From: Clavaria fumosa
Lineage: Eukaryota; Basidiomycota; Agaricomycetes; Agaricales; Clavariaceae
Assembly: GCA_951802425.1 (NCBI GenBank)
Contig: OX637800.1
Span: forward strand, 248,001 to 312,000
Length of the DNA: 64,000 nucleotides
Direction: 5' to 3'
The notes beneath the pieces were generated by a model. It made no database searches. It was not told the DNA's origin and worked only from the letters and a program-made list of their open reading frames with translations. The position numbers and the translations under genes were made by a program. The number at the start of each line of letters is the position of its first letter. Positions within the stretch are counted from its first letter, which is position 1. This document shows positions 1 to 10,831 of the stretch, one piece after another.

Positions 1-328
1 TGCATGGGAACATCATCTATCACATGCATGGTCCAAACTATACTTGATGCTTACTACAAAACATACAACTCTCAATGCTTATCCACTTAACTCTGATGGA
101 CTCTGGAGTTACCTTCTGTCTCTTGCATCCTCTCATCTGCAACTGTCAACCTGTCAAATAGGGATGTATATATATGTGGTGGCACAACACATAAGTTGAG
201 GCCACAATCCCACCCTCTCTTAACCCTCTCACCTCTTCATTGCTTATTCAACATTGGACTCCAACCAGACTTTGATACCCATTATACCTCTGACCCTCTC
301 ACCCCTGAACCTTGACTGGACCTTGACA
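1..328 (+). repeat. Gypsy-A 5' LTR, 3' portion only
   Basis: The stretch from about position 85 to 328 matches the 3' half of the Gypsy-A LTRs seen complete at 23121-23846 and 36903-37628. It includes the TATATATATGTGGTGGCACA block and the closing CCTTGACA, and it is followed by the same leader (GTATATTCAAACTTC) that follows the other copies. The first 85 bases were not matched to any other repeat here. This is the 5' LTR of the decayed + strand element that follows; its beginning lies before the window or has been lost. Confidence 0.75.
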
Positions 329-373
329 GTATATTCAAACTTCACACCTCATATATACAACAATCAACAATGC

Positions 374-1089
374 TGTCAAGGTCCTATCACAGAGGGTGCA
401 AAAGGTTAAGCAGAAATGGAGATAATGTCAGAGTCTGCTCAGAGTCTGAGAGGGTAAGCAAGCAGAGTCAGAGGTGTAATTAGCAGAATGAGAATGGGAC
501 TGCAGCCTCAACATACATGTTGTGCCCCTGCATGTATACCTGTCCTGTATTTACCTAAGAGCACAATGCCCAAGACAAGACTAGAATTTGGAGTCAGATA
601 TCAGAGTCTGTCACAGTTGATCAGAGTCAATCAGAGGATGTTCAGGATGTTGAGGATGATGAGGACGAAGCTCTGAGACTTATAGGAACAAGAGATGATA
701 ATATTTGAACTAAGGAACAGAGAGATACAAGTGGGATCTTATACTGCAAGGACAGGAGTATAGGAGTACTCTGAAACATAGTATATCAAATATTCAGGAG
801 AGTTTCACCACTAGTGCCTGTGCAATTTTCATGGGACAAAGAAATGATAACAATAATGACTCCCATGGGTCATGGGCATCCTCCCATTGGTTACCAGATG
901 AGAGGGATGCTTGAAGAAGATTCTGTAACAAAGTCCACAGGGTCTGAAGAATGAAGAACAGAGTCTGAGGGAGTGTTGGAGCAGAGTACATGGAGTTACA
1001 GCAGAGTGGAATGGAGGAAGCCAGAGTTGGTTCAGAGTCCAAGGCCCAGAGTGAAGATAATGTTTATGTTATCAGACAGGGTCATTACA
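374..1089 (-). mobile_element. Solo Gypsy-A LTR inserted at the gag start codon
   Basis: This is a complete 716-bp Gypsy-A LTR in reverse orientation. On the + strand it begins TGTCAAGGTCC and ends GGGTCATTACA, the reverse complement of the normal TGTTATGACC start. It is flanked by the 5-bp direct repeat AATGC (369-373 and 1090-1094). The uninterrupted copies have AATGC once at this place, as part of the leader and ATG of gag. No internal sequence remains, so this is a solo LTR left by LTR-LTR recombination. Because the duplicated bases include ATGC, an ATG is retained in front of gag. Confidence 0.88.
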
Positions 1090-1090
1090 A

Positions 1091-2293
1091 ATGCTGACTA
1101 CATGTGCTGGTACATGTGTTCCCCCTCAAACACCTGAAATCCCCAATATCTCTGAACCTACTGAGGTCGCCCTGAGTGTTTCAACACTGACAGAATGCAA
1201 TGACAAATCAGAACCCTTGGTAATTGACAATGACATGGACAACCATGACCTTCTGACACCCCATACTGATTGTGATGTCACTCCCACTCGTCTCCTGAAG
1301 GTGATGATTCAAGTGATGAGACATCCAGAAATGGTCAAACTGCATGATCCAGACATGTTCAATGGGCAGGACCCCAAGAAGCTGAAAAGCTTTCTGGTCC
1401 AGTGCCAACTCAGCTTCATCAATTGCCCTCATGCATTTGACTCCAACTCACAAAAGGTAAATTATGTTCTCTCCTATCTCTGGGGCTCTGCCCTGGAATG
1501 GTTTGAACCAATGATCCTGGATGAGGAAGCTCATCTGGTTCTCTTGAACTATCAGCTGTTCTCTAAACAGCTTATGGGGAATTTTGGTCTGTACAATGCA
1601 ATCTGAGAGGCAGAGTTTGAACTTGAACAACTCTGGATGTGCAAGGACCCCAAGTTGACGAAATACACATTTTGTTCAACCCATTGGGCAGCAGTCATCA
1701 ATTGGGATGAGTACACTTTGCAGCGGCAGTTCTACAAAGGACTTGCCAGCTGCATCAAGGATGAGATCACTTGTATTGAGTGTGTGGATACACTCTGTGG
1801 ACTCCACTACTGGGCCCAGCAACTGGAGATCTCTCAAGACTCCATTAAGGTGCCCACACCTAATACAAAGAGTAAAGGTTCCATGGACATTAAGAAGTCC
1901 CCAAGCATGTCCAATGCTGCAAAGAAGTCTGACAAACATCCAGACCAGCATCTGACAAACTCCTCTTCCAATTCTGGACCCTCAGGGTCTAAGTCCATTG
2001 GTCACTCTGGTAATGCCAGTAGTACCAAGAAGCCCAATCTTGAGGGCAAACTGGGTCAGGATGGCAAACTGACACCAGAGGAACACCAAAGGCATTTTGA
2101 CAATAACCTGTGTCTTTTCTGTGGCACAGCAGGCCATAAGGCCAATGAGTGCTGCAAATGGACCTCACAGGCCAAAGGCAACTCTGCTCAAGTCACCTCT
2201 GAAGGGGATGGTTCAGCATCAAAAAATGATTACTGTAAGCAACCTATGGAGTACAGCACAACTCTCTGGCTGCTCCAACACCAATCATGCTAA
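1091..2293 (+). pseudogene. Gypsy-A gag (capsid/nucleocapsid), one in-frame stop
   Basis: Structural polyprotein of a Ty3/gypsy element, packaging the element RNA in virus-like particles. The frame is continuous from the ATG at 1091 except for TGA at 1604-1606. The other copies continue there with an Arg or Cys codon. A capsid-like region (KLKSFLVQCQLSF, ALEWFEPMIL) is followed by a Ser/Lys-rich linker and a single CCHC knuckle (CLFCGTAGHKANEC) near 2109-2150. The A7 run that precedes the gag stop in the other copies is reduced to A6 here (2221-2226), so this copy reads past the usual end to 2293. It belongs to the same element as the pol remnants at 2295-5292. Confidence 0.85.
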
Positions 2294-2294
2294 A

Positions 2295-4380
2295 AAGATA
2301 CCTGACACCCTTTCCTTCCATTGTTCTCTCTGTCTCTCTGTTTCTTCTCCTTCCATCTCTTCTCTGATCTGTGCTCTTGTCAACTCTGGCACTGAGCTTT
2401 GTTTCATTGATACCAAGTTTGCTTCTCATCTCTGTCTTCTGAAAGTTCCAGTAACCCCCAGAGAGGTCATTTTTATAAACAGTACCACCTCTGTCTGGGT
2501 TACCAAGGTGGTCTGGCTCTCCATTCAGCTTCCTGCCATGGATCCAACTGATGTTTTGTTTGTTATCACTGACCTTGACCCTTCCTGTGATGTAGTCTTG
2601 GGGGTGAATTGGGTGTACCAACACAACCCACTGGTTGACTGGAATACAGGCCAGATAACACCCTGTCTCTGACCCTGACTCTTGTCCTGAAAGGTGCATT
2701 GGCCAGCACTTGGACATCCATCACTCCAAAACCTTCTGCTCCACACACTCTGATTCCATCATCATCTGCAGTGATTCTGAATCGAGCACAGACTCTGAAA
2801 CTGTTGTTGACTCTGTTGACCTCTGTCCTTTCTGGGGAACCAAAGATTGCATTCATCAGTGCTCCAGCCTTTGCCAGGGCTTGTAGATCTCGAGGATCTC
2901 AAACATTCGGCTTGAAGTTGACTAGCAATTCGGCCCAAGTGGCCTCTGCTTCATTCAACATTCCAGACACTACCCAGCAGGACATCTTGTCTGTCCCAGA
3001 GCTTTACAGGGATTTTCCTGACATCTTTAGTAAGACTAAGGCAGACACCCTTGCTCCACATAGACCATACAATCTTAAGATCAACCTCATGGATGGAGCA
3101 TCTTCTCCACATGGTATGGTTTATTCCCTGTCACAGTCCAAACTCCATGAACTCCATGAACTCTGTGAGTTCCTGGACGAGCATCTCTGTATCAGATTTA
3201 TCTGCCCAAGTTGCTCTCTGCATGGAGCCCCAGTGCTCTTCATCTAGAAAAAGAGCAGACTCCTCCATCTCTTTGTAGACTTCTGGGGCCTGGATAAGGT
3301 CACCAAGAAAGATCACTATCCATTACCTTTAACAAAAGATCTGTTGGATGTCCCAGGCAAAGCCCGGATATACACAAAACTTGATCTCCACCATGCATAT
3401 CACCTGGTCCACATAGCAGAGGGTGACGAATGGAAGACTGCCTTCTGCACCTGCTATGGATCCTTTGAATGGTGTGTGATGCCCTTTGGGCTCACAAATG
3501 CACTGGCAACATTCCAGCATTTCATGAATGATATATTCTCTGACCTTGTTGATATGTTCATGGTCATCTACCTTGATGACATTCTCATTTACTCAAGGAC
3601 CTGGATCAACATGTTAAACATGTCTGGGAAGTACTCTGTAGACTCTGCAAACACAGACTTTACCTAAACCCAGCTAAGTGTCAATGGCACACAGAAACCA
3701 TGGAGTACTTTGGATTCATCCTTTCTGTGAAAGGTCTGTCAATGGACATGGTGAGAGTAAAAGTCATTCAGGAATGGCCTATACCATGAAAGGTTAAGGA
3801 TATACAATCCTTCCTTGGCTTTGCCAGCTTTTATCACTGCTTTGTCCATGAATATTCTGACGTCATTGCTCCCATGACTCGACTTACTTGGAAAAATATC
3901 CAATGGGTCTGGTCCAATGATTGTCAGTCCGCTTTCGACTCCCTGAAATCAGCATTTACCTCTGCTCTGATCCTCCAACATTTTATTCCTGGAGCTCTGC
4001 TGATCATCAAAACTGATGCTTCCAACTATGCCATTGCAGTGATACTATCAACGGTCACTTCTGACAGTGAAGTCCACCCCATTGCATTCCATTCTCACAT
4101 GTTGGGCACTTCCAAGCTCAATTATGACACACATGATAAGGAACTCCTGGTGATCTTTGAGGCCTTCACTGTTTGGAGACATTACCTCAAGGGTTCCAAA
4201 ACTCTGGTCAATGTTGTCACTGACCATAAGAACTGAGAGTACTTCTCAACAGTCTGCCTCCTCACCCAGCATCAAGCCCGGTGGTCAGAGTTCCTCTTGC
4301 AGTTTAACCTTGTCATCCATTTCCACCCTGGTCAGCTGGGAACAAAGCCTGATGTGTTGACATGATGTTGGGACATCTAC
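2295..4380 (+). pseudogene. Gypsy-A pol 5' half: protease, reverse transcriptase, RNase H (decayed)
   Basis: Order is protease, RT, RNase H as in Ty3/gypsy pol. The protease motif DSG is NSG here (near 2391), followed by the conserved ELCFIDTKFAS and LGVNWVYQHNPLVDW. RT begins around 2980 and includes [20 protein letters not shown] and an intact catalytic YLDD at about 3570. The RNase H part carries TDASNYAIAVIL near 4012 and ends at a TGA at 4234-4236, with matching sequence continuing to about 4380. There is a frame change near 2670, a TAG at 3245-3247 and another frame break near 3600-3670, so no functional protein can be made. Identity is certain from collinearity with the copies at 25056 and 31655. 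Confidence 0.85.
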
Positions 4381-4476
4381 CCTAAAGAGGGAGATAGCAA
4401 CTATGCCCATGTCAATCCACAAAACCTCTGACTGGTCTTCACCAACAAACAACTGATTTCGTCTCTCCAAGCATCC

Positions 4477-5292
4477 ATGCTATATGAGCCCACACTCTGT
4501 GCCTCATTTGTGATTGGCAATCATCAGCTTCATGAGGATATCCAGTCTGGACTTCTGCTTGATCCTGTCACAGCTCCAATCCTGGAGAAACTCTGTTCGA
4601 ACTCCACTGAGGATAAATGGTCCTTGGATGATGATGGACTACTCTGCAAATGTGGTAAGATCTATGTCCCAGACATGAATGATCTTAGACTCCACATACT
4701 ATGTGCTAGACATGACCACCCACTTGCTGGACATTTCAGTCAGACCAAGACTATGGCCTTGGTCTTCATGGATTATACCTGGCCAAAACTCCAAGGATTC
4801 ATATCAGACTTCTGCAAATCTTGCACTACTTGTGGTAGGGTGAAAGCCCCTTGGCACAAACCCTACAGATTGCTTAAACAGCTTCCAATCCCTGAAAAAC
4901 TGTGGAATTCCATATCAATGGATTTCATAGAGCAACTCCCTGATAGCTCTGGTTTTACTGCCATCTTAGTTGTCATTGGCAGGTTTATGAAGCAAGGGAT
5001 ACTCATCCCAATGACCAACGAAGTGAATTCTGTGGAGTTGGCATGTCTCTTTGTACTCCATGTCTTTTCCAAGCACAGAGTCCCATCGCATGTCACCTCT
5101 GACTGTGGCTCCAAGTTCATATCCTGTTTCTTCTGTTCATTGGGCAAAGTCCTTGATATGACATTGCACTTTACCTCTGGATATCACCTGGACCAACCAA
5201 ATGTTAGAACAGTACATCCATTGTTACTGCAACTATCAGCAGCACAACTGGTCCAAACTCCTGCCCCTCACAGAGTTTGCCTACAACAATGC
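4477..5292 (+). pseudogene. Gypsy-A integrase, truncated at a junction
   Basis: Integrase N-terminal HHCC zinc-binding region (RHDHPLAGHFSQ ... CKSCTTCGRVK, about 4705-4850) followed by the catalytic core with the first Asp in SMDFIEQLP and the second in TSDCGSKF. A small deletion near 5190-5200 removes the segment between SGYH and the LEQYL motif. Similarity to Gypsy-A stops after FAYNNA at about 5292. About 38 bases of unassigned sequence follow, and then Gypsy-B RNase H sequence starts. The DDE glutamate region, the GPF motif and the chromodomain of Gypsy-A are missing here. Confidence 0.85.
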
Positions 5293-5330
5293 TCCAAGAG
5301 AATAGTTGATGAAGTTCATCAATGCACCAC

Positions 5331-6932
5331 AATCGACTACCAAGCAGGAAAGTTAGGCACAAAGCCAGACGCTCTTATGCAACAACTGGACATCTACCTG
5401 AAGAAGTCCGAGCAACCTGTGACCAATGCAATAAACAACAAGGTCACAATACCACCCGAACTCCTTTGAGCAACCATCATCCTCAATGAAGAAGCCCTGA
5501 TTTCACAAATTTGGCATGCTCTCCATGACACCTACTTCTCCAAGAAATCCCAGGACACTTCACAAGGTCGCAACAAGACTCTCTCACTCTCACCTGATGG
5601 ATTACTACTGCTTCAAAATGGAAGAATATATGTTACTGACCACGACTCCCTCCAACTTGACATCCTATGCTCCAACCATGACCACAAATTATGTGGACAT
5701 CCAGGTATAAGAAAGACAACCCAACTAATAAACAGATTGTTTTTCTGGCCAGGACTCTGAAAAGACATAACCATCTATGTCTGTAGTTGTCACACCTGTG
5801 CAAAGGCAAAACCCATCTGACACAAACCTTACAGACTCCTCAAACCCTTGCCCATAGGTGAGTGACCTTTGTCTTCGATCTCAATGGACCATATCGAAGC
5901 CCTCCCTCTCTCTGCAACCTTTGACTCGATTCTTGTCATCATCTGCCAACTAATAAAGCAAGCAATCTTCATCCCCACCAACACTAATGATACTGCGAAG
6001 GACCTAGCCCAACATTTCATCACCCATGTCTTCTCAAAACATGGGTTACCCGCAGACATAGTATTGGATTGAGGAAGGTTATTTGATTCCAAGTTTTGGT
6101 CTTCATTATGTCAGGCTTTGGATATCACCTCCAATCTCTCCACAGCCTACCATCCCAAGACCGACGGCCAAACAGAACAAGTCAACCAAATTCTAGAACA
6201 GTACCTGTGGATCCATACAAACTACCTCCAGGACAATTGGACCTCCAAACTTCCCTTCACCAAGTTCATATATAACAATACTCCCCACAGCATCACCAGT
6301 GTCTCTCCCTTCTTCACAAACAAGGGATACCACCCAAGACTCACGATTTCCCTTGAAGGGATACCTGCACATGAGGCCCACATGGTTGTGACCGATCTCA
6401 AGATGCTGCATCAGCACTTACAAGACCAACTCAAGGTTGTGAATGAGGCCTACTCATGCTTTGCAGACAAGAAGAGAGAAATTACACCAGATTGGAAGGA
6501 AGGAAGGAAAGTATGGTTAGACTTACAGAATGTGAAGATGAAAAGGCTGACAAAGAAACTGGATTCGAAACGAGCTGGACCTTTCCCTATACTCATGAAA
6601 GTCTCAACTCATGCGTATTGCCTCCAGTTACCAAAATCTATGTGAGGAATTCACAATGTCTTCCATGTTTCCTTACTCAAGAAGGTCCATGAAGATACTT
6701 TTCCTCAATGACAACAACCACCTCCACCCCCTATCAAGATCGATGGTGAACAGGTCTATGAAGTTGCAGATATATTGGATTCTCAAAGGAGGGGTAGGAA
6801 AGTGCTATACCTTGTATGTTGGGAAGGTTACAGACTGACGACACTTGGGAACCCATCAAATCACTTTCCAGATTGAAGGAACTCCTTGAGGACTTTCACA
6901 CAGTGTATCCGGACAAGCCTCGCCCCCATTAA
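5331..6932 (+). pseudogene. Gypsy-B pol 3' part: RNase H tail, integrase, chromodomain
   Basis: The segment starts inside the RNase H/connection region (YQAGKLGTKPDAL). It continues with the linker NNKVTIPPELL, the zinc-binding region (DHKLCGHPG ... CHTCAKAKP), the integrase core ([10 protein letters not shown], then TAYHPKTDGQTEQVNQ) and a C-terminal chromodomain ([14 protein letters not shown]...VCWEGY). It is collinear with 60930-62518. Stops include several TGA codons where the other copy has CGA (for example 6070, in the position of the DRG motif). There is also a frame shift inside the chromodomain near 6832. The normal stop is TAA at 6930-6932. This is a fragment with no 5' LTR or gag of its own here. 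Confidence 0.85.
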
Positions 6933-7029
6933 CTCAACTTTTCACTTCATTCACACTTTGCTCACATTTGCGCTTTAGGATTCAAATATCATATACAAAA
7001 ATAATATTCAAATAAAAGAAAAAACCATC

Positions 7030-7653
7030 TACTAGTCGCAGGCTACTTCCTTCCCCTTCCACGACCCTCCCACGACTTTTTCCACCACCCTCTCTACCTC
7101 CGTACTTATCTCTTTATCCTCCTCCTCCAGATCCTCCAACAACGCACCAAATTGATCTACCTATGGGAATTCCAACAACTCCACCCGCAACCGATTCTGT
7201 TCTTGCGTCGCCCACTTCCCCACCCATGACATCATCACCCCTTGCGCGAGTTTCTCCAGAAGACCTTCATACCCGAAATAGGCCACTTCCAGGCCACGAT
7301 GACCTCACATGCACAACAAGTTGCGTTCTCCTACCACAGCACCCAGATGGCCATGCAACTCTAAGAAGAAAACAATCAATCACTTTATTATTGAATACTT
7401 GAACCATTTACCCCGCTCTCTCTTCATCCTATTCTCGAATGCCTCCTTCATCTCCACTAACTTGCGTCGTGACTCCCCCAACTCGTGTCGCACCTCCCGA
7501 AGGTTGGTTTCTTGTACTTAGAATGAAAAAACAAAAACAATTCATACATGCACGGAGTTAAAATGATATTTACCTTGCCAATCTCCTTGAAGAGCTTCGA
7601 AATCCTTCTCCACCACCTCCGCCTGCTCCTTCAGTTCCATCACCTTGATATCA
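7030..7653 (-). pseudogene. Remnant of the Gypsy-B antisense gene
   Basis: The sequence following the chromodomain matches, in diverged form, the 3' part of the opposite-strand gene seen at 62617-64000 (shared ACTAGTCGC motif at its stop and the block around 7240-7320). Read on the - strand, an intron-like segment runs from a GTAAATATC donor near 7574 to a TTCTAAG acceptor near 7519. The gene is interrupted at 7654, where a Gypsy-B LTR begins. Reading frames are damaged. I infer that a second Gypsy-B inserted into the antisense gene of the first. Confidence 0.5.
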
Positions 7654-9051
7654 TGTCAGGACCCATTCATTTTTCCCATACCCAAACCGACCTTACCAAC
7701 ACTTCTGAACCTCCTGATGACCCTCTACAACCTCATGAGCCCCTCTACATGCTTCCAAAACCCGCTGTCCCTTTCCGGAAGCCTCTCCAACCTTTCCCGC
7801 ACTCACACAACACTCATGACTACCATGCCATACTTGCGACGCCTCCCATTATCTCATTCCACATGCATACCTCACCTGGACCCACCAATCCCACGCACGA
7901 CACATCATTGCACATCTTCTTCTGCCAGCATGTGACTTGCCATGCAGCACCCCCGGTGCTACCACTACCAGTGCCAATATGATAACAGCGTTATGGCCAT
8001 TACCCACGTTACATGCATTACCCACATGACTTCCTGCCCAAAGTCACTTGCATCACCTGCGTCACTAGCATCACCCATGTGACCGCTCTTATGACCTTGC
8101 AACCTTAACACTCAAATGCGCCACCAACAGTCAGCTGTATTATTACTTCAAATATGCGTCCCTTCTCCTCAGTCATCTATAATTATGTTACTTATGATCT
8201 GAGAATCCCTCCATAGTTATAGCTACATATATACTTATTTAACTAGGTCATGACCTTACCTATGTCTTCTTTACCCCTCACAACCTTAGTAGAACATGTG
8301 CCTAGTCACTTTATGACTAAACATACCCTGTACTACTATAGCCTCGTCGCCTGGTGACCTCTGTACTTTTCCTTTTCTGTTTTACTCTCTGTATGCACAT
8401 ACATAAGTCTTGCATGTACTTCTCGTATGGTAGACTTGATATTGACACACATTGGTTCAAGCTTGAGGCTATTATGCCCTTTGAGCTTGGAACCACCATG
8501 ATTGATATGTCTTGTCCCACTTGGTGACCTCAAGATTGCCAAGACACTCCTGCTTCACTCTGATTCATCCTCTGTGCTCATATAAACTCACATGCCTAAG
8601 TATTCTCTTCATTTTGTCTTGGTACTGATCTTTTGAACCCTACAGGTTCTCCCGTTGGTTGGCAAAGTCATCGCCTTCATCGACACACTTCCTAATCTTG
8701 TCGCAACTATCCATGACCCTTCCAACATCATCCTTTTTCCTTCACTTTGTCTTTTCCTTTCTTACGCTTCGTCAGTCGACCTTGCAACCTTCTCAGCATC
8801 ATCTATTTCTCCCACCTTGTCAATTCCCTCTTTTACGTTTCGTCTACTGACTTTGCGACCTTCCCAGCAATGTCTTCTCTTTCTATACTTGTCTTTCTTC
8901 ACTCTTACATCTTCTCAGACGTCTTCGCAACCTTCCGGGACCAAGCATTCTTAACTGTGCTCAACAGTTGATTGGTCCTAGCGAGTTTCCAGCATAGGTC
9001 ACCAACAAGTCGATCTCTGGCACTACTATTGAGATGGGACAGGCCCTAACA
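7654..9051 (+). repeat. Gypsy-B LTR (1398 bp), 5' LTR of the following gag
   Basis: It starts TGTCAGGACCC and ends CCCTAACA, and is followed by the leader TAATATCAAG that also follows the Gypsy-B LTR at 57392-58672. The two are collinear along their length. There is no purine tract immediately upstream (the flank is CTTGATATCA). The LTR is therefore better explained as the 5' LTR of the downstream gag at 9107 than as the 3' LTR of the upstream pol. No target duplication can be checked, because the partner LTR is missing. Confidence 0.85.
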
Positions 9052-9106
9052 TAATATCAAGTCTCCCCCTCACCCCACCACTCAACACCTGGATAAACAC
9101 CCTATT

Positions 9107-10480
9107 ATGTCTTCCAGTCACACTCCTCCCCAACCAACCACTCATCACTTCCAGACATGCACAGGTAGCCGCATGATCACTCCAATGGTTTTGGAGACTA
9201 CTTGCAAGCTGCCCACCACCGTTCAAGAGCGACCTGCATCCGTCATTCAAATACAGCCTGAAGAACCTGCCCAAATCACACCTAGTCATGCCTCATCCCT
9301 GCGTGAAGAAGCCCAGTCCCTTGTGGAGCAGCTCGGCCACCTGTGCTTCGACTGCCCTCGCCATTGCACCTACCAAATCCTTAACAATACTCACCACCAA
9401 TATGAAACTGGAACTCTTGATGAAGAACTAGCATATCTCATTGAGACAACGAATCTCTACGAGGCATTGGTATGATTGATGGATGGATTCCAAGCTAACC
9501 CACAGAACCAGTTATATGAGAGTCAGCAACAGTATCCAGGGATGACCAACCATGGAGTTCCCACTCCTCCTGACCTGGATACCCCCTTGTGACCTCTGAG
9601 ACAGGTTCAACCTGCTAGAGGACCCTGAGACATGGCCCCACTTTTCCAAGTTGTGGCCCAATCTCTTCAGAATTTTGCCAATCCTGCCACGCCTGACAAG
9701 CGACCCGCCATTGTCTCTAGGATCCCTAGGTATACCGCCCCTCGCAGCAGCTGGCCTACGTGGACGCAGCCAGCCACTACTCCAAGTAGGGCACTCCCTT
9801 GCGACCCTATAGGGACTGAAGCAATGCTTCAACCTGCCCCCTGCCTTGAGATTCCAGTCGAGCCCTTCTGCATTCCACAACCGGAAGCGCGACCAATACC
9901 CCCAATAGAGATGTGACCAGCATCTTGCCCCCCATCTCAGGCTGAAGCCCCACAGGTCCCTCCAGTCCCCCCTATGCCTCCACACCCCGCTGCTGCGCTT
10001 TGAGATGAGGCCCCTGGTACCCACCACCACCATTACTATTATCAGGCTCCTCCCTCCGAAGGACCATCGACCCAAGATGCCTTCGCTCGAGAATCCAAGC
10101 TCGACACCAGGTGCCCCGAGCCATTCAATGGTCGCAATTGGCGCAGATGGAAACCCTTTGTCACGGAATGTCTTATGACTTTCTTTGCAAAGCCGGTAAC
10201 CTTCCAAGGTGACCACGAGAAGGTTACTTTTGTGGCTTCTTACCTTACGGACACCACGCAGAGCCACTACACCTCCCTCCCTCCTTCAATTCAATCCTGA
10301 CCACCCAGCCCTACACTCTTGGGAAGGGTTTATTTGCAAGTTTGGAGGAATGTTTAGGGTAGTGAACACACAGATTGAGGCAGACCAGAACCTTTGCTTG
10401 TTGCAGATGGGTGAAAACAAATGTTTCTTGAACCACATCATTTGTTTCGAGTCATTCACTTTCGAATCCAACTGGAACTC
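9107..10480 (+). pseudogene. Gypsy-B gag, stop-ridden and truncated
   Basis: Capsid polyprotein of Gypsy-B. It starts at ATG 9107, 55 bases after the LTR, as in the copy at 58725. The N-terminal part is His/Pro/Gln-rich and includes LDEELAYLIETTNLYE. The capsid-like core comes late (KLDTRCPEPFNG, RRWKPFVTECLMTFF, VTFVASYLTDT). There are several in-frame TGA codons (9473-9475 and around 9590, 9628, 9915 and 10000), mostly where the sister copy reads CGA or TGG. After about 10275 the frame shifts and a capsid C-terminal part follows (HSWEGFICKFGGMF). It is cut at 10480, where reverse-oriented integrase begins. Confidence 0.82.
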
Positions 10481-10831
10481 AGTTGGCAGACAATGACAAG
10501 AATTGAGTCAAAGGTTGTGGAGAGGGGGAGGGCTTCAATATGGTCCATCGAAATCAAAGACCAAGGTCACTTGCCAATAGGCAAGGGTTTGAGGAGTCCA
10601 TAAGGTTTGTGCCAGATGGGTTTTGCTCTTGCACAAGTGTGACAACCTCAGACATAGGCAGTTACATCTTTTCGCAGCCCTGGCCAGAAAAACAACCTGT
10701 TTATTAGTTGGGTTGTCTTTCTTATACCTGGATGTCCACATAATTTGTGGTCATGGTTAGAGTGCAGGATGTCAAGTTGGAGGGAGTCATGGTCAGGGAC
10801 ATATATTTTACCATTTTGAGGTAGTAGTAAG
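10481..10831 (-). pseudogene. Gypsy-B integrase fragment (reverse strand)
   Basis: On the - strand this encodes the Gypsy-B integrase N-terminal region and start of the core: NGKIYVPDHDS, DHKLCGHPGIRKTTQLINRLFFWPG, CHTC and SMDHIEAL, collinear with 61215-61530. It ends at a head-on junction with gag at 10480. At the other side it stops at the bases GTAAG (10827-10831). The matching upstream half of the same pol resumes at 20927 after a 10.1-kb insertion. Frame is lost in places. Confidence 0.85.
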
